From Agromyces sp. ISL-38 (GTDB lineage: Bacteria > Actinomycetota > Actinomycetes > Actinomycetales > Microbacteriaceae), in the NCBI RefSeq assembly GCF_018613935.1, contig NZ_JAGGPF010000010.1, positions 1 through 64,000 of the forward strand: a stretch of DNA of 64,000 bases. The letters are read 5' to 3'. Below the pieces are notes generated by a model. It was not told the origin of the DNA. It saw only the letters and a program-made list of their open reading frames with translations, and ran no database searches. How positions within the stretch are numbered: position 1 is the first letter of the stretch; each line of letters starts with the position of its first letter. Below are positions 9,203 to 17,561 of this stretch, piece after piece. The position numbers and the translations under genes were made by a program.

Positions 9203-9929
9203 TCGACGCCGCAGCGAGGTCGGAGGTGCCACGCGAGATGCGGTCGTCGATGATCGACGCCGCGAGCGCCGCGGCATCGTGCGCGACACGAGCGGTGAGG
9301 CCCGCCGCTGCTCGCCCGGCGAGCTGTGCGGCGATCACCGGCCACGCCACGTCGGCGTCGCGCCGCGAGAGGTCGAGGCAGCGCAGGCACGGCCCGGCGC
9401 CCGGTTCGACGAGCGGGCCCACTCGCGTGCCCGACTCGTCGAAGACGAGCGAGAGGTGGGGCACGTCGCTGCGAAGCCATGGCAGGTAGCGCGGTGGCGG
9501 GATCACCCATGCGGCGGCGATCACCGCGAGGTCGGCGTGTTCCGGGTCGACCTCGTCGACTGGCGCGACGTCGTGGCCGAGCGCCGTGAGGTTCGAGGCG
9601 AGGCGCTGCGCCACGATGCCGTCGGCGTCGAGTGCAATCACCGCCCGGTGCGACGGGGCGACGGATGCCGCGTCATCCGTTGCGGCCTCGGGTTCGAACG
9701 TCGGCGCGAGCACGTCGAGCAATCGGGCGGTGTCGGCGGGGGAGCCGCCGAGGCCGGCCCCTATCGTCTGGAGCGTCGAGAGACGTGCGCCGTGGCGGAG
9801 GGCCGCGATGAGGCCGGTCTCGAGCTCGCCCGGATCGCGGAGCACGACACGCGGCATTATTGCGCCGAACTGCAGTTCGTGCGGCGAGCGCCACACGAGC
9901 GGGAGGGCCGGGTCGATGCGGGGGACCAT
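9039..9929 (-). CDS. Orphan TOMM-cyclodehydratase-like (ThiF/YcaO-partner fold) protein
   Basis: A protein of about 296 residues, started at the ATG giving MVPRIDPALPLVWR. It resembles the actinobacterial family annotated as TOMM precursor leader peptide-binding or cyclodehydratase-like proteins. There is an N-terminal winged-helix-like segment (LWRSPHELQFG), a central E1-like Rossmann region (LAVIAAAWVIPP, LSLVFDESGTRVGPLVEPG) and a C-terminal PCLRCLDL ... HPGCGC cysteine set that could bind zinc. In RiPP pathways this fold presents the leader peptide to a YcaO enzyme, but no YcaO or precursor gene is in the window. It overlaps the 3' end of uvrD2 by 164 bp in antisense. Function unknown. 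Confidence 0.72.
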   Translation of the reverse strand: MVPRIDPALPLVWRSPHELQFGAIMPRVVLRDPGELETGLIAALRHGARLSTLQTIGAGLGGSPADTARLLDVLAPTFEPEAATDDAASVAPSHRAVIALDADGIVAQRLASNLTALGHDVAPVDEVDPEHADLAVIAAAWVIPPPRYLPWLRSDVPHLSLVFDESGTRVGPLVEPGAGPCLRCLDLSRRDADVAWPVIAAQLAGRAAAGLTARVAHDAAALAASIIDDRISRGTSDLAAASITLQRLGGEPRLQRHSPHPGCGCRAPGGTATAPVPLDAFRSGAASSVRAGAVPA

Positions 9930-10006
9930 GCGGAGAGCTTGCCCCAAGTGCCGCGGAGGCGGCGGCATCCGTCCACAGGGCCAGTCGACGTGACGGCGCT
10001 CGCCGC

Positions 10007-11380
10007 CTAGGGAGCCGGCTCCTCGCCGTCTTCGCCGGGAGCCGTGGGCGTCTCGCCGCGCAGCAGCTGCTCGAGCGCCTGGTCGAACTCGTCTTCGGCT
10101 TCGGAGCCCGCGTCGGCGCCCGTGAGTCGTGCGATGAGGGCGCTCGGGTCGTCGAGGTCAGCGGCCGTCGGCAACAGGTCGGGATGCGACCACAGCGCAT
10201 CGCGCGCGTCGACCCCGACGGCGTCGGTGACTGCACGCCACATCGCGGTCGCCTCGCGCAACCGCCGCGGCCGCAGCTCGAGCCCTACTAGGGTTGCGAA
10301 CGCGGACTCGGCCGGGCCGCCAGAGGCGCGACGGCGGCGGATGGACTCGGCGATCGCGTCGGACTTCGGCAGCCGTTCGGTGGCTGCGGCCGTGGCCGCG
10401 TCGACCCAGCCCTCGACGAGCGCGAGCATCGTCTCGAGCCGGGCGAGCGCCGCCTGCTGGGCCTCGCTCTTCGGGCGGATCAGCGCGCCGTTCACCACGG
10501 CGTTGCGCAGCTCTTCGGTGTTCGATGGATCGAAGCCCTCGGCGAGCTCTTCGAGCCGATCGGTGTCGATGTCGATGCCGCGGGCGAACGCGGTGATCGC
10601 GGTGATGAGGTGCAGGCGCAGCCACCTCGCGTGCCGGAAGAGTCGCGCATGCGCGAGCTCGCGCACCGCGAGGTAGAGCTCGACCTGGTCGGTGGGGATG
10701 TCGAGTCCCTCGCCGAACACGGCGGCGTTCTGCGGAAGGATCGCCGCGTGCCCGTCTTCGAGCAGCGGGATGCCGATGTCGCCGCCCGAGACGACCTCGG
10801 TGGCGAGCTGGCCGACCACCTGGCCGAGCTGCATGGCGAAGAGCGCGCCGCCGATGCCCCGCATCATCCGGCTCGCACCCTGGATCATCGATTGCAGCTC
10901 TTCGGGAGCCTGCTCGCTCATGACCCTCGTGAGGGAGTCGGAGATGCTGATGGCGACGGGTTCGGCCAGCTGCGACCAGATGGCGATGGTCGAGGCGACC
11001 CACGCGCGTCGGGTGAGCAGTTCGGGGGCGCCCGCCAGCGCTGAGAACGAGACCGCCTCGTCGAGCCAGAGCGAGGCCACCTGGAACGCCTGGTCGAGCC
11101 GGGCGCGCTCCTGGTCGGTGATCTGACGCTGGCCGGATGACGCTCGCTCCTCGCCCTGGCGCTGGGCGACGCTCCAGTCGATGCCATCGCCGGCCTGGTT
11201 CATCGCCTGCTGCAGTTGGCCGAACAGCGCGGCGATGCTCGCCGGATCGTTCGGGAGGCCGGCCGCCCCGGCGAGTTGCGACGGATCGATGCCGCCCGCG
11301 CCCGAGAGCAGCTCGCGGAGCATCTCCCGGAACTCGTCTTCGGGGCTCAGGTCGCCAGGCTCATCGTCTCGATCGGCCAC
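10007..11380 (-). CDS. Zinc-dependent metalloprotease of the DUF2342 family
   Basis: A protein of about 457 residues. The GTG at 11380 is chosen because GGGAGG lies 8 nt upstream, better than in-frame TTG/GTG further out. The family signature is a modified HExxH-type helix, ELAHARLFRHARWL, with a downstream acidic residue. Further conserved segments are SGGDIGIPLL, QLGQVVGQLA and the C-terminal ATAMWRAVTDAVG. Family members sit next to the PDZ-Lon and UPF0182 genes in mycobacteria, as here. Substrate unknown; both termini are acidic and probably disordered. It is transcribed away from the PDZ-Lon gene, leaving about 160 bp for divergent promoters. Confidence 0.85.
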   Translation of the reverse strand: MADRDDEPGDLSPEDEFREMLRELLSGAGGIDPSQLAGAAGLPNDPASIAALFGQLQQAMNQAGDGIDWSVAQRQGEERASSGQRQITDQERARLDQAFQVASLWLDEAVSFSALAGAPELLTRRAWVASTIAIWSQLAEPVAISISDSLTRVMSEQAPEELQSMIQGASRMMRGIGGALFAMQLGQVVGQLATEVVSGGDIGIPLLEDGHAAILPQNAAVFGEGLDIPTDQVELYLAVRELAHARLFRHARWLRLHLITAITAFARGIDIDTDRLEELAEGFDPSNTEELRNAVVNGALIRPKSEAQQAALARLETMLALVEGWVDAATAAATERLPKSDAIAESIRRRRASGGPAESAFATLVGLELRPRRLREATAMWRAVTDAVGVDARDALWSHPDLLPTAADLDDPSALIARLTGADAGSEAEDEFDQALEQLLRGETPTAPGEDGEEPAP

Positions 11381-11542
11381 TGCAGCCACCTCCCAGTCGC
11401 GTCTCGTCAACCGTAACGCGAGCGCATGGCCCGATGTCTGGGAAATGGCCTAGGCTGGCGTTCCGGGTGTCCGCCCTTCGCGAACAGCGCCGGGCCACGG
11501 GCCCGCACACCGGCGACGACACCCCGGAAGGAACGAACACGG

Positions 11543-12664
11543 ATGGCCCTCTTCGCCGACGAGCCGTCACCTCATGCTCCGTCGTCGGCACGTGACGAGC
11601 GCCGCCCGTTGCGTGAACGAATCGGCTGGGCGTCCCTCACGATCGCCACGGCCGTCGCGGTGGTGTTCGCGCTGCTGCCGTCGCCCTACGTCATCGAACG
11701 ACCGGGACCGGTCTACGACACGCTCGGCACGGCAGACCGCGACGGCGAGGCGGTGCCGCTCATCGAGATCCCCGACGAGCGCACCTATCCGACCGACGGC
11801 GAGCTCAACCTGCTCACCGTCTCAGTGGTCGGACTCCCCGGTCAGACCCCGAACTGGCTCGAGGTGCTCGCTGCGTGGCTGGATCGCACGCGCTCGGTCG
11901 TGCCGGTGGAGTCGGTCTTCCCGGTCGGGGTGAGCAACGAGGACCGCGACGCGCAGAACGAGGCGGCGATGGTCGACTCGCAGCATGACGCGATCGCCGC
12001 GGCGCTCGTCGATCTGGGCTACGACTTCCGACGAGACGTGACGGTCGCGGGACTGCTCGACGACTCGCCCGCCGACGGCGCGATCGCCGAGGGCGACGTG
12101 ATCGTCTCGGTGAACGGCGGCGACGTGCATTCGGTCGACGAGCTGCGCCGGGCGGTGCAGGAGAACGGGCCGGATGCCGCGGCGTCGCTCGTGATCGCAC
12201 GCGACGGCGTCGAGCGGACCGTCCAGATCACGCCCGCCGATCGCGATGGCACGAGCGTGCTCGGCGTCGGGGTGCGCATGCAGTACGACTTCCCGATCGA
12301 CATCGAACTGCAGCTCGACAACGTCGGTGGGCCAAGCGCCGGCATGATGTTCGCGCTCGGCATCGTCGACAAGCTGACGCCGGGCGCCATGACGGGCGGC
12401 GAGATCGTGGCGGGCACCGGCACGATCGACTCGGCCGGCGAGGTGGGGCCCATCGGCGGCATCCGCCAGAAGCTCTGGGGAGCCTCGGATGCCGGAGCCG
12501 AGTGGTTCCTCGCCCCCGAGGCGAATTGCGGCGAAGTGGTGGGGCATGTGCCCGACGGCATCGAGGTCTTCGCCGTGTCGACACTCGAAGAGGCTCGCGC
12601 CGTGGTGGAGGATCTCGCCGACGGCACCGTGACCGGCTCCTACCCCTCGTGCACGGCCGGCTGA
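11543..12664 (+). CDS. PDZ domain plus Lon-like (S16) membrane-anchored protease
   Basis: A protein of about 373 residues starting at MALFADEPS after GGAAGGAA. One N-terminal transmembrane helix (WASLTIATAVAVVFALL, about 29-45) precedes a periplasm-facing body. It holds a PDZ domain (VAGLLDDSPADGAIAEGDVIVSVNG) and a C-terminal Lon protease domain with the Ser of GGPSAGMMFALG and the Lys of GGIRQKLWGA, an intact Ser-Lys dyad. It belongs to the YlbL/Rv3194c-like group. A UPF0182 gene follows after 71 bp, repeating the mycobacterial order. Likely an envelope-associated processing protease; substrate unknown. Confidence 0.9.
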   Translation: MALFADEPSPHAPSSARDERRPLRERIGWASLTIATAVAVVFALLPSPYVIERPGPVYDTLGTADRDGEAVPLIEIPDERTYPTDGELNLLTVSVVGLPGQTPNWLEVLAAWLDRTRSVVPVESVFPVGVSNEDRDAQNEAAMVDSQHDAIAAALVDLGYDFRRDVTVAGLLDDSPADGAIAEGDVIVSVNGGDVHSVDELRRAVQENGPDAAASLVIARDGVERTVQITPADRDGTSVLGVGVRMQYDFPIDIELQLDNVGGPSAGMMFALGIVDKLTPGAMTGGEIVAGTGTIDSAGEVGPIGGIRQKLWGASDAGAEWFLAPEANCGEVVGHVPDGIEVFAVSTLEEARAVVEDLADGTVTGSYPSCTAG

Positions 12665-12735
12665 ACAGCCGTTTCCAAGCGAACGAACCGTAGGATGGAA
12701 TCTCGATCCCATCCCGACCGAACACGAGGCCGAGA

Positions 12736-15639
12736 GTGTCAGCACAGTCGCAAGAACCGAGGATGCCGCGCCGTCGTGCGCCGATCGCGATCACGATCGG
12801 GGTGGTCGCAGCCCTCGTCATCGCATTCTTCGTCTTCGCGGGCCTCTACGCCGACGTCCTGTGGTTCGACCAGCTCGGCTTCCTGCCGGTGCTCACCACC
12901 GAGTGGATCTCGCGCATCGTGCTCTTCGTCGTCGGCTTCGTCGCGATGGCGCTGCCCGTGTGGGCGTCGATCCAGATCGCCTATCGCACGCGACCGGTCT
13001 ATGCGAAGCTCAACTCGCAGCTCGACCGCTACCAAGAGGTCTTCGAGCCGCTCCGCAGGCTCGCCATGTTCGGCATCCCTGTGGTGCTCGGCGTGTTCGC
13101 GGGTGTCTCGGTGTCGAGCCGGTGGGAGCTCACGCTCACCTTCCTGAACCGCACGCCGTTCGGCACCACCGACCCTCAGTTCGGGTTCGACGTGGGCTTC
13201 TTCGTGTTCGAGCTGCCCTACTACCGTTCGATCGTCGGCTTCGCCTCGGCGGTCGTGCTGCTCTCGGTGCTCCTCGTGATCGCCACGAACTACCTATACG
13301 GCGCGATCCGGGTGAGCGGCCGCGAGGTCGTCATCTCGAAGTCCGCGCGAGTGCAGATCGCGATCACGGCCGGCATCTACCTGCTCCTCCAGGCCGTCAG
13401 CATCTGGTTCGACCAGTATGCGACGGTGACCGAGACCGGCGAGCTGATCACCGGTGCTGCCTACACCGACGTCAACGCGACGATCCCGGGCCACGGCATC
13501 CTCGCGGCCATCGCCGCGGTCGTCGCGGTGCTGTTCTTCATCACGGCGGCCATCGGGCGCTGGCGTCTCCCGCTCATCGGAACGGCGCTCCTCATCGTGT
13601 CGAGCATCCTCATCGGCTCCCTCTATCCCTGGGTGGTGCAGCGCTTCCAGGTCGACCCGAGCGCCCGCACCCTCGAGGCGCCGTACATCCAGCGCAGCAT
13701 CGACCTCACTCGTGATGCCTACGATGTCGCCGACATCGAGCAGATCCCATATGAGGCGACGACCGACGCCACGCCGGGCGCCTTGCGTGCCGACGCCGAG
13801 ACCACGGCGAACATCCGCCTCATGGACCCGCTGCAGATCAGCGACGCGTTCGCGCAGCTCGAGCAGTTCCGGCAGTACTACCAGTTCCCCGACGCCCTCG
13901 ACGTCGACCGCTACAACATCGACGGCGCGACGCAAGACACGGTCGTGGCCATTCGCGACCTCAACCTCGCCGGCCTCGGCGACGCCCAGACGTGGTTCAA
14001 CACGCACCTCGTCTACACGCACGGCTACGGCCTCGTCGCCGCGGCGGGCAACCAGCGCTCGGTCGACGGCCAGCCGGTCTTCCTCCAGTCGAGCATTCCG
14101 TCGACGGGTGACCTCGGCGAGTTCGAGCCGCGCGTCTACTTCGGCGAGGAGTCACCCGAGTACTCGATCGTCGGCGCCCCCGACGGCAACGACCCGGTGG
14201 AGCTCGACTATCCCGCGGGCGGCGACGGCGGCCAGACCCAGACCACGTTCAAGGGCGAGGGCGGCCCGAAGCTCGACAACGTCTTCACCAAGCTCGTGTA
14301 CGCCCTGAAGTTCCAGTCGGAGCAGATCTTCCTCTCCGACGTGGTCACGAACGAGTCCCAGATCCTCTACGACCGCGACCCGATCCAGCGCGTGCAGAAA
14401 GTCGCGCCCTACCTCACGCTCGACTCCGACGCGTATCCGTCGGTCGTCGACGGTCGAGTCGTCTGGATCGTCGACGGCTACACGCTCACCGACCAGTACC
14501 CGTACTCGAACAAGCAGAGCATGAGCGATGCCATCGCCGACAGCGAGGGCCTCGCGCCGACGCTCGCGTTCGACGAGGTGAACTACATCCGCAACTCGGT
14601 GAAGGCCACGGTCGACGCCTACGACGGCAAGGTCACGCTCTACGCGTGGGATGAGGAAGACCCCATCCTGCAGACGTGGCAGAAGATCTTCCCGACGACC
14701 CTTCAGCCGATGAGCGAGATGTCGGGTGAGCTCATGAGCCACGTGCGGTACCCGTCCGACCTGTTCAAGGTGCAGCGAGCGGTGCTCGGCCGCTACCACG
14801 TGACCGACGCGAGTTCGTTCTACTCGCGTGAAGACGCGTGGACCACGCCGAAAGACCCGACCGCCGGCGCCGGCAGCACGCTGCTGCAGCCGCCCTACTA
14901 CCTGACGATGCAGATGCCCGGTCAAGACGACCCGTCGTACTCGCTGTACTCGTCGTTCATCCCCGAGGCCAGAGGCGAGCAGAGCCGGAACGTGCTCCGC
15001 GGGTATCTCGCCGTCGACGCCGACGCCGGAAATGTCGATGGTGAGCGCTCCGACGGCTACGGCAAGCTTCGATTGCTGACGTTGCCCGAAGACGACAACG
15101 TGCCCGGTCCCGGCCAGGTGCAGAACAAGTTCAACGGTGATCCGAGCATCTCGGCGCAACTGAACATCCTGAAGCAGGGCCAGTCCGAGGTCATCAACGG
15201 CAACCTGCTCACGGTGCCGGTGGGTGGCGGTCTGCTCTACGTCCAGCCGGTGTACGTGAAGTCCACCGGAGAGACGAGCTATCCGCTCCTCCAGAAGGTG
15301 CTCGTGGCGTTCGGCGACCACATCGCGTTCGAAGACACCCTCGACCTCGCGCTCGACGTGCTGTTCGGCGGCGAGTCCGGCGCCGAAGCGGGCGACAACG
15401 AGGTCGAGCCGGGCACCGAGCCGACGACGCCGCCCGAGGAGGGCGCTCCCACGACGCCCGAGACGCCGACCGACGAGGTGCAGGCGTTGCTGAACGAGGC
15501 ATCGCAGGCGCTGAAGGAAAAGGAGGCCGCGCTCGCCAAGGGCGACTGGGCCGCCTACGGCGTGGCCGATGAGCGGCTCGCGGAGATCATCACGAACCTC
15601 ATCGAGTTGACGTCCGCGACGTCGACGACGACCGAGTGA
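12736..15639 (+). CDS. UPF0182 family large membrane protein
   Basis: A protein of 967 residues from a GTG start. The first third has about seven transmembrane helices (for example ITIGVVAALVIAFFVFAG and IVLFVVGFVAMALPVW). A long extracytoplasmic region follows with Tyr/Asp-rich conserved stretches (LMDPLQISDAF, GYTLTDQYPYS). The C-terminus has a Pro/Thr/Glu-rich linker (about residues 890-915) and a helical tail. This matches UPF0182 (Rv3193c/Rv0064-like), whose biochemical role is not established. The linkage to a PDZ-Lon and a DUF2342 protease hints at envelope quality control. A hairpin terminator follows at 15652-15682. Confidence 0.9.
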   Translation: MSAQSQEPRMPRRRAPIAITIGVVAALVIAFFVFAGLYADVLWFDQLGFLPVLTTEWISRIVLFVVGFVAMALPVWASIQIAYRTRPVYAKLNSQLDRYQEVFEPLRRLAMFGIPVVLGVFAGVSVSSRWELTLTFLNRTPFGTTDPQFGFDVGFFVFELPYYRSIVGFASAVVLLSVLLVIATNYLYGAIRVSGREVVISKSARVQIAITAGIYLLLQAVSIWFDQYATVTETGELITGAAYTDVNATIPGHGILAAIAAVVAVLFFITAAIGRWRLPLIGTALLIVSSILIGSLYPWVVQRFQVDPSARTLEAPYIQRSIDLTRDAYDVADIEQIPYEATTDATPGALRADAETTANIRLMDPLQISDAFAQLEQFRQYYQFPDALDVDRYNIDGATQDTVVAIRDLNLAGLGDAQTWFNTHLVYTHGYGLVAAAGNQRSVDGQPVFLQSSIPSTGDLGEFEPRVYFGEESPEYSIVGAPDGNDPVELDYPAGGDGGQTQTTFKGEGGPKLDNVFTKLVYALKFQSEQIFLSDVVTNESQILYDRDPIQRVQKVAPYLTLDSDAYPSVVDGRVVWIVDGYTLTDQYPYSNKQSMSDAIADSEGLAPTLAFDEVNYIRNSVKATVDAYDGKVTLYAWDEEDPILQTWQKIFPTTLQPMSEMSGELMSHVRYPSDLFKVQRAVLGRYHVTDASSFYSREDAWTTPKDPTAGAGSTLLQPPYYLTMQMPGQDDPSYSLYSSFIPEARGEQSRNVLRGYLAVDADAGNVDGERSDGYGKLRLLTLPEDDNVPGPGQVQNKFNGDPSISAQLNILKQGQSEVINGNLLTVPVGGGLLYVQPVYVKSTGETSYPLLQKVLVAFGDHIAFEDTLDLALDVLFGGESGAEAGDNEVEPGTEPTTPPEEGAPTTPETPTDEVQALLNEASQALKEKEAALAKGDWAAYGVADERLAEIITNLIELTSATSTTTE

Positions 15640-15651
15640 GCTGAGCACCGA

Positions 15652-15682
15652 CCGCGGCCGACGGCAGAGCCATCGGCCGCGG
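15652..15682. terminator. Hairpin between convergent UPF0182 and chitinase genes
   Basis: A perfect 10-bp stem CCGCGGCCGA / TCGGCCGCGG with an 11-nt loop lies in the 64-bp gap between two converging genes. There is no U-tract, as is common in high-GC actinobacteria. It could serve both strands. Confidence 0.6.
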
Positions 15683-15703
15683 CCGGCGCGGGCAGTGCGC
15701 GGT

Positions 15704-17062
15704 TCAGTCGAGCGGGCCGGACTCGGCCGCGCGCAGGACCCCGCCGAGTGTTCCGCCGAGCTCGTTGCGGTAGTCGCCCGAGAGATCCCACCACATGGCC
15801 CCGCCGTATCCTTCGGTCGTGAGCCAGTCCGCCTTCGCCGTGATCGACGACGGGTCGTCGAGGCTCCACCAGTCGCCGGTCGCGGCGTCGTAGCGCCACG
15901 AGGCCCCGACCTCGGCATCGAAGTACGCGTCACCGACGTCGCGGATCTCGAAGTACGGCTTCGTGCCGAGCGATCCTGCAGCGGGCTGCCACGCCTCTGA
16001 GCCGTTCGTGACGCCGCTCCAGCCGTGTCCGTAGGCCGCCAGGCCGGCGTTCAGCTGTTCGGGGCGAGCGCCGGCGTTCAGGTACATGCCGACCGCGACG
16101 TCGAGGCCCAGGCCCCAGTTCTGCGTGCCGTCGGGATGCAGGTTGCCCTGGTGTCCCGTGGTGTTCGGCACCCAACCGCCGTGGAAGTCGTAGCCTTGCA
16201 CGTTGAGGAAGTCGACGGCCGCGAACAGCCGGGGATCGAGCCATCCGCCCTGCCCGGCGTTCCAGCCGCCGGCGGGCGCGAAGGCGGTGAGCAGGTAGTC
16301 CTCGCCGGTCACGGCGCCGTAGGCGTCGAGCTGCGCGCGGAACTCCTCCATGAGGGCGAGGAAGTTCTCATTGTCGGCCGGGGTCGCGTTGGCCGTCTCG
16401 CCTCCGGTGACCGGCCACTCCCAATCGATGTCGATGCCGTCGAAGATGCCGGCTGCCGAGCCGGGGCCACCCTTTCCGTCGATGACGGGCAGGTTGCCCT
16501 TCAGGTAGAGGTCGATGCACGAGGAGACGAGGGCCGTGCGGCCCTCGGGTGTCGCCGCGGCCGCCGAGAAGTTGTCGGACCAGGTCCAGCCGCCGAGCGA
16601 GATGAGCACTTTCGTCTCGGGGCTGCGCTCCTTGAGCTTGCGCAGCTGGTTGAAGTTGCCGGCGAGCGATTGCGTCGCCTTGTCCTTCTTCCCGTCGACG
16701 GAGTCGGCTGCCGAGACGAGCCGGAGGAAGTCGTTCTGCGCATCACCCTCGCCGGCGACGTCGAGGATGTCGCAGCGAAGGTCGGCGGTCACATTGCCGA
16801 AGGCGTAGTTCAGGTGCGTGACGTCGCGGATCGCGCCCGTGTCGAAGAGGCCCTCGATCTGGTAGTCGCGAGTGACGGGAGCGTCGGACATGAGGTAGCC
16901 GACGCTGCGATATCCGTTGATGTCGGCCGAGCCCGCGACGGGCGGCGGTTTCGATTGGCCGGGCGCGGCGAGAGCAGGGGAGGCGATCGCGGAGGCGGCG
17001 ATCGCGGTGGCGGTGGCCAGCGTGATCGAGGCGCGGCGGAGCGTGCGGCGGCGTGGTGACAT
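15704..17062 (-). CDS. Secreted family 18 chitinase
   Basis: A protein of 452 residues. The N-terminus is a classic Sec signal: basic MSPRRRTLRRA, an Ala-rich core and a likely cut after SPALAA. The GH18 barrel carries VLISLGGWTWS (strand 3), the catalytic FDGIDIDWEWP (DxxDxDxE, Glu as acid/base), YDFHGGW and a final GGAMWWDLSGD strand 8 Trp. The length fits a single catalytic domain with no added chitin-binding module. It should hydrolyse chitin or chito-oligosaccharides outside the cell. Two inverted repeats upstream (17142-17160 and 17174-17196) are operator candidates. No sugar transporter is next to it. Confidence 0.94.
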   Translation of the reverse strand: MSPRRRTLRRASITLATATAIAASAIASPALAAPGQSKPPPVAGSADINGYRSVGYLMSDAPVTRDYQIEGLFDTGAIRDVTHLNYAFGNVTADLRCDILDVAGEGDAQNDFLRLVSAADSVDGKKDKATQSLAGNFNQLRKLKERSPETKVLISLGGWTWSDNFSAAAATPEGRTALVSSCIDLYLKGNLPVIDGKGGPGSAAGIFDGIDIDWEWPVTGGETANATPADNENFLALMEEFRAQLDAYGAVTGEDYLLTAFAPAGGWNAGQGGWLDPRLFAAVDFLNVQGYDFHGGWVPNTTGHQGNLHPDGTQNWGLGLDVAVGMYLNAGARPEQLNAGLAAYGHGWSGVTNGSEAWQPAAGSLGTKPYFEIRDVGDAYFDAEVGASWRYDAATGDWWSLDDPSSITAKADWLTTEGYGGAMWWDLSGDYRNELGGTLGGVLRAAESGPLD

Positions 17063-17141
17063 GGAATCCTCATCGGTCTTGTCGGGGGTGGGTATCCGAC
17101 GAACTGGAGCGGTCTCGGGGACAGTACCAACGCGCGGGCGA

Positions 17142-17160
17142 GTTGGGAAGGGTTCCTAAC
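17142..17160. promoter_or_regulatory. Inverted repeat upstream of chitinase (operator candidate)
   Basis: GTTGGGAA-ggg-TTCCTAAC is a near-perfect inverted repeat (one mismatch in eight pairs) about 80 bp before the chitinase start. It looks like TTAGGAA/TTCCTAA sugar-regulator operators of actinobacteria. The cognate regulator is not in the window. Confidence 0.4.
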
Positions 17161-17173
17161 AAAGTGGTGCATT

Positions 17174-17196
17174 CCGACAGCCGATACCCGTGTCGG
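17174..17196. promoter_or_regulatory. Second inverted repeat upstream of chitinase
   Basis: CCGACA and TGTCGG are separated by 11 nt, about 112 bp upstream of the chitinase start. It may be a second operator or a chance repeat in GC-rich DNA. Confidence 0.2.
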
Positions 17197-17259
17197 CGGC
17201 GGAAAGCTACAGTCGCGTGCGATGCGATGTCGGGATGCCACAGGCGACCGCGGCTTCGA

Positions 17260-17289
17260 TTCGACGGTGGCCGGGACGCGTGCTAGTGT
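17260..17289 (+). promoter_or_regulatory. Probable sigma-70 promoter of the first tRNA-fMet
   Basis: A -35-like TTCGAC (17260-17265) and a -10-like TAGTGT (17284-17289) are spaced 18 nt apart. They place the transcription start a few bases before the mature tRNA end at 17302. Confidence 0.45.
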
Positions 17290-17297
17290 TATCTCTT

Positions 17298-17377
17298 GTG
17301 CCGCGGGGTGGAGCAGTTCGGTAGCTCGCTGGGCTCATAACCCAGAGGTCGTAGGTTCAAATCCTGCCCCCGCAACC
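17298..17377 (+). repeat. 80-bp direct repeat, left copy (spans tRNA-fMet)
   Basis: The 80 bp from GTG just before the tRNA through the second C of its CCA are identical to 31714-31793. Flanking sequence differs on both sides. The pair brackets the urease/urea-transport region. Confidence 0.9.
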
Positions 17378-17378
17378 A
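17302..17378 (+). tRNA. tRNA-fMet(CAU), initiator, copy 1
   Basis: A 77-nt cloverleaf with CGCGGGG acceptor 5' strand and CCCCGCA 3' strand, giving the C1:A72 mismatch typical of bacterial initiator tRNA. The anticodon loop is CTCATAA, the anticodon stem has GGG/CCC pairs, the T-arm is GGTTCAAATCC, and CCA is encoded. A second, otherwise identical copy lies at 31718. Confidence 0.95.
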
Positions 17379-17443
17379 ACAAGTCCCGGTCAGATCCGTT
17401 TTTTCGATCCCCACAGAGGGAAAGGGGATGACTGACTCGGCAC

Positions 17444-17480
17444 AAATCCGGCGCAGCCTAGGCTGCGCCGGATTTTTTCG
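17444..17480. terminator. Perfect palindromic terminator after tRNA-fMet copy 1
   Basis: A 15-bp perfect stem (AAATCCGGCGCAGCC and its complement, 17444-17475) is separated by only TA and followed by a T-run. It lies between the tRNA (plus) and the convergent nickel permease (minus), so it can terminate both. Confidence 0.8.
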
Positions 17481-17561
17481 TCGCTGCGCGATCGTTGAAA
17501 ATCGGCTCGGCTCGGAGAAGGTCCGCCAAACGATCCTTCAGCGGGTCGAATGCCCAAGGCC

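Noticed and set aside
14152-15933. Minus-strand open frame of about 593 codons across UPF0182 and the chitinase end
   Set aside because: Shadow of two well-supported genes; composition is typical of reverse-frame GC-rich DNA.
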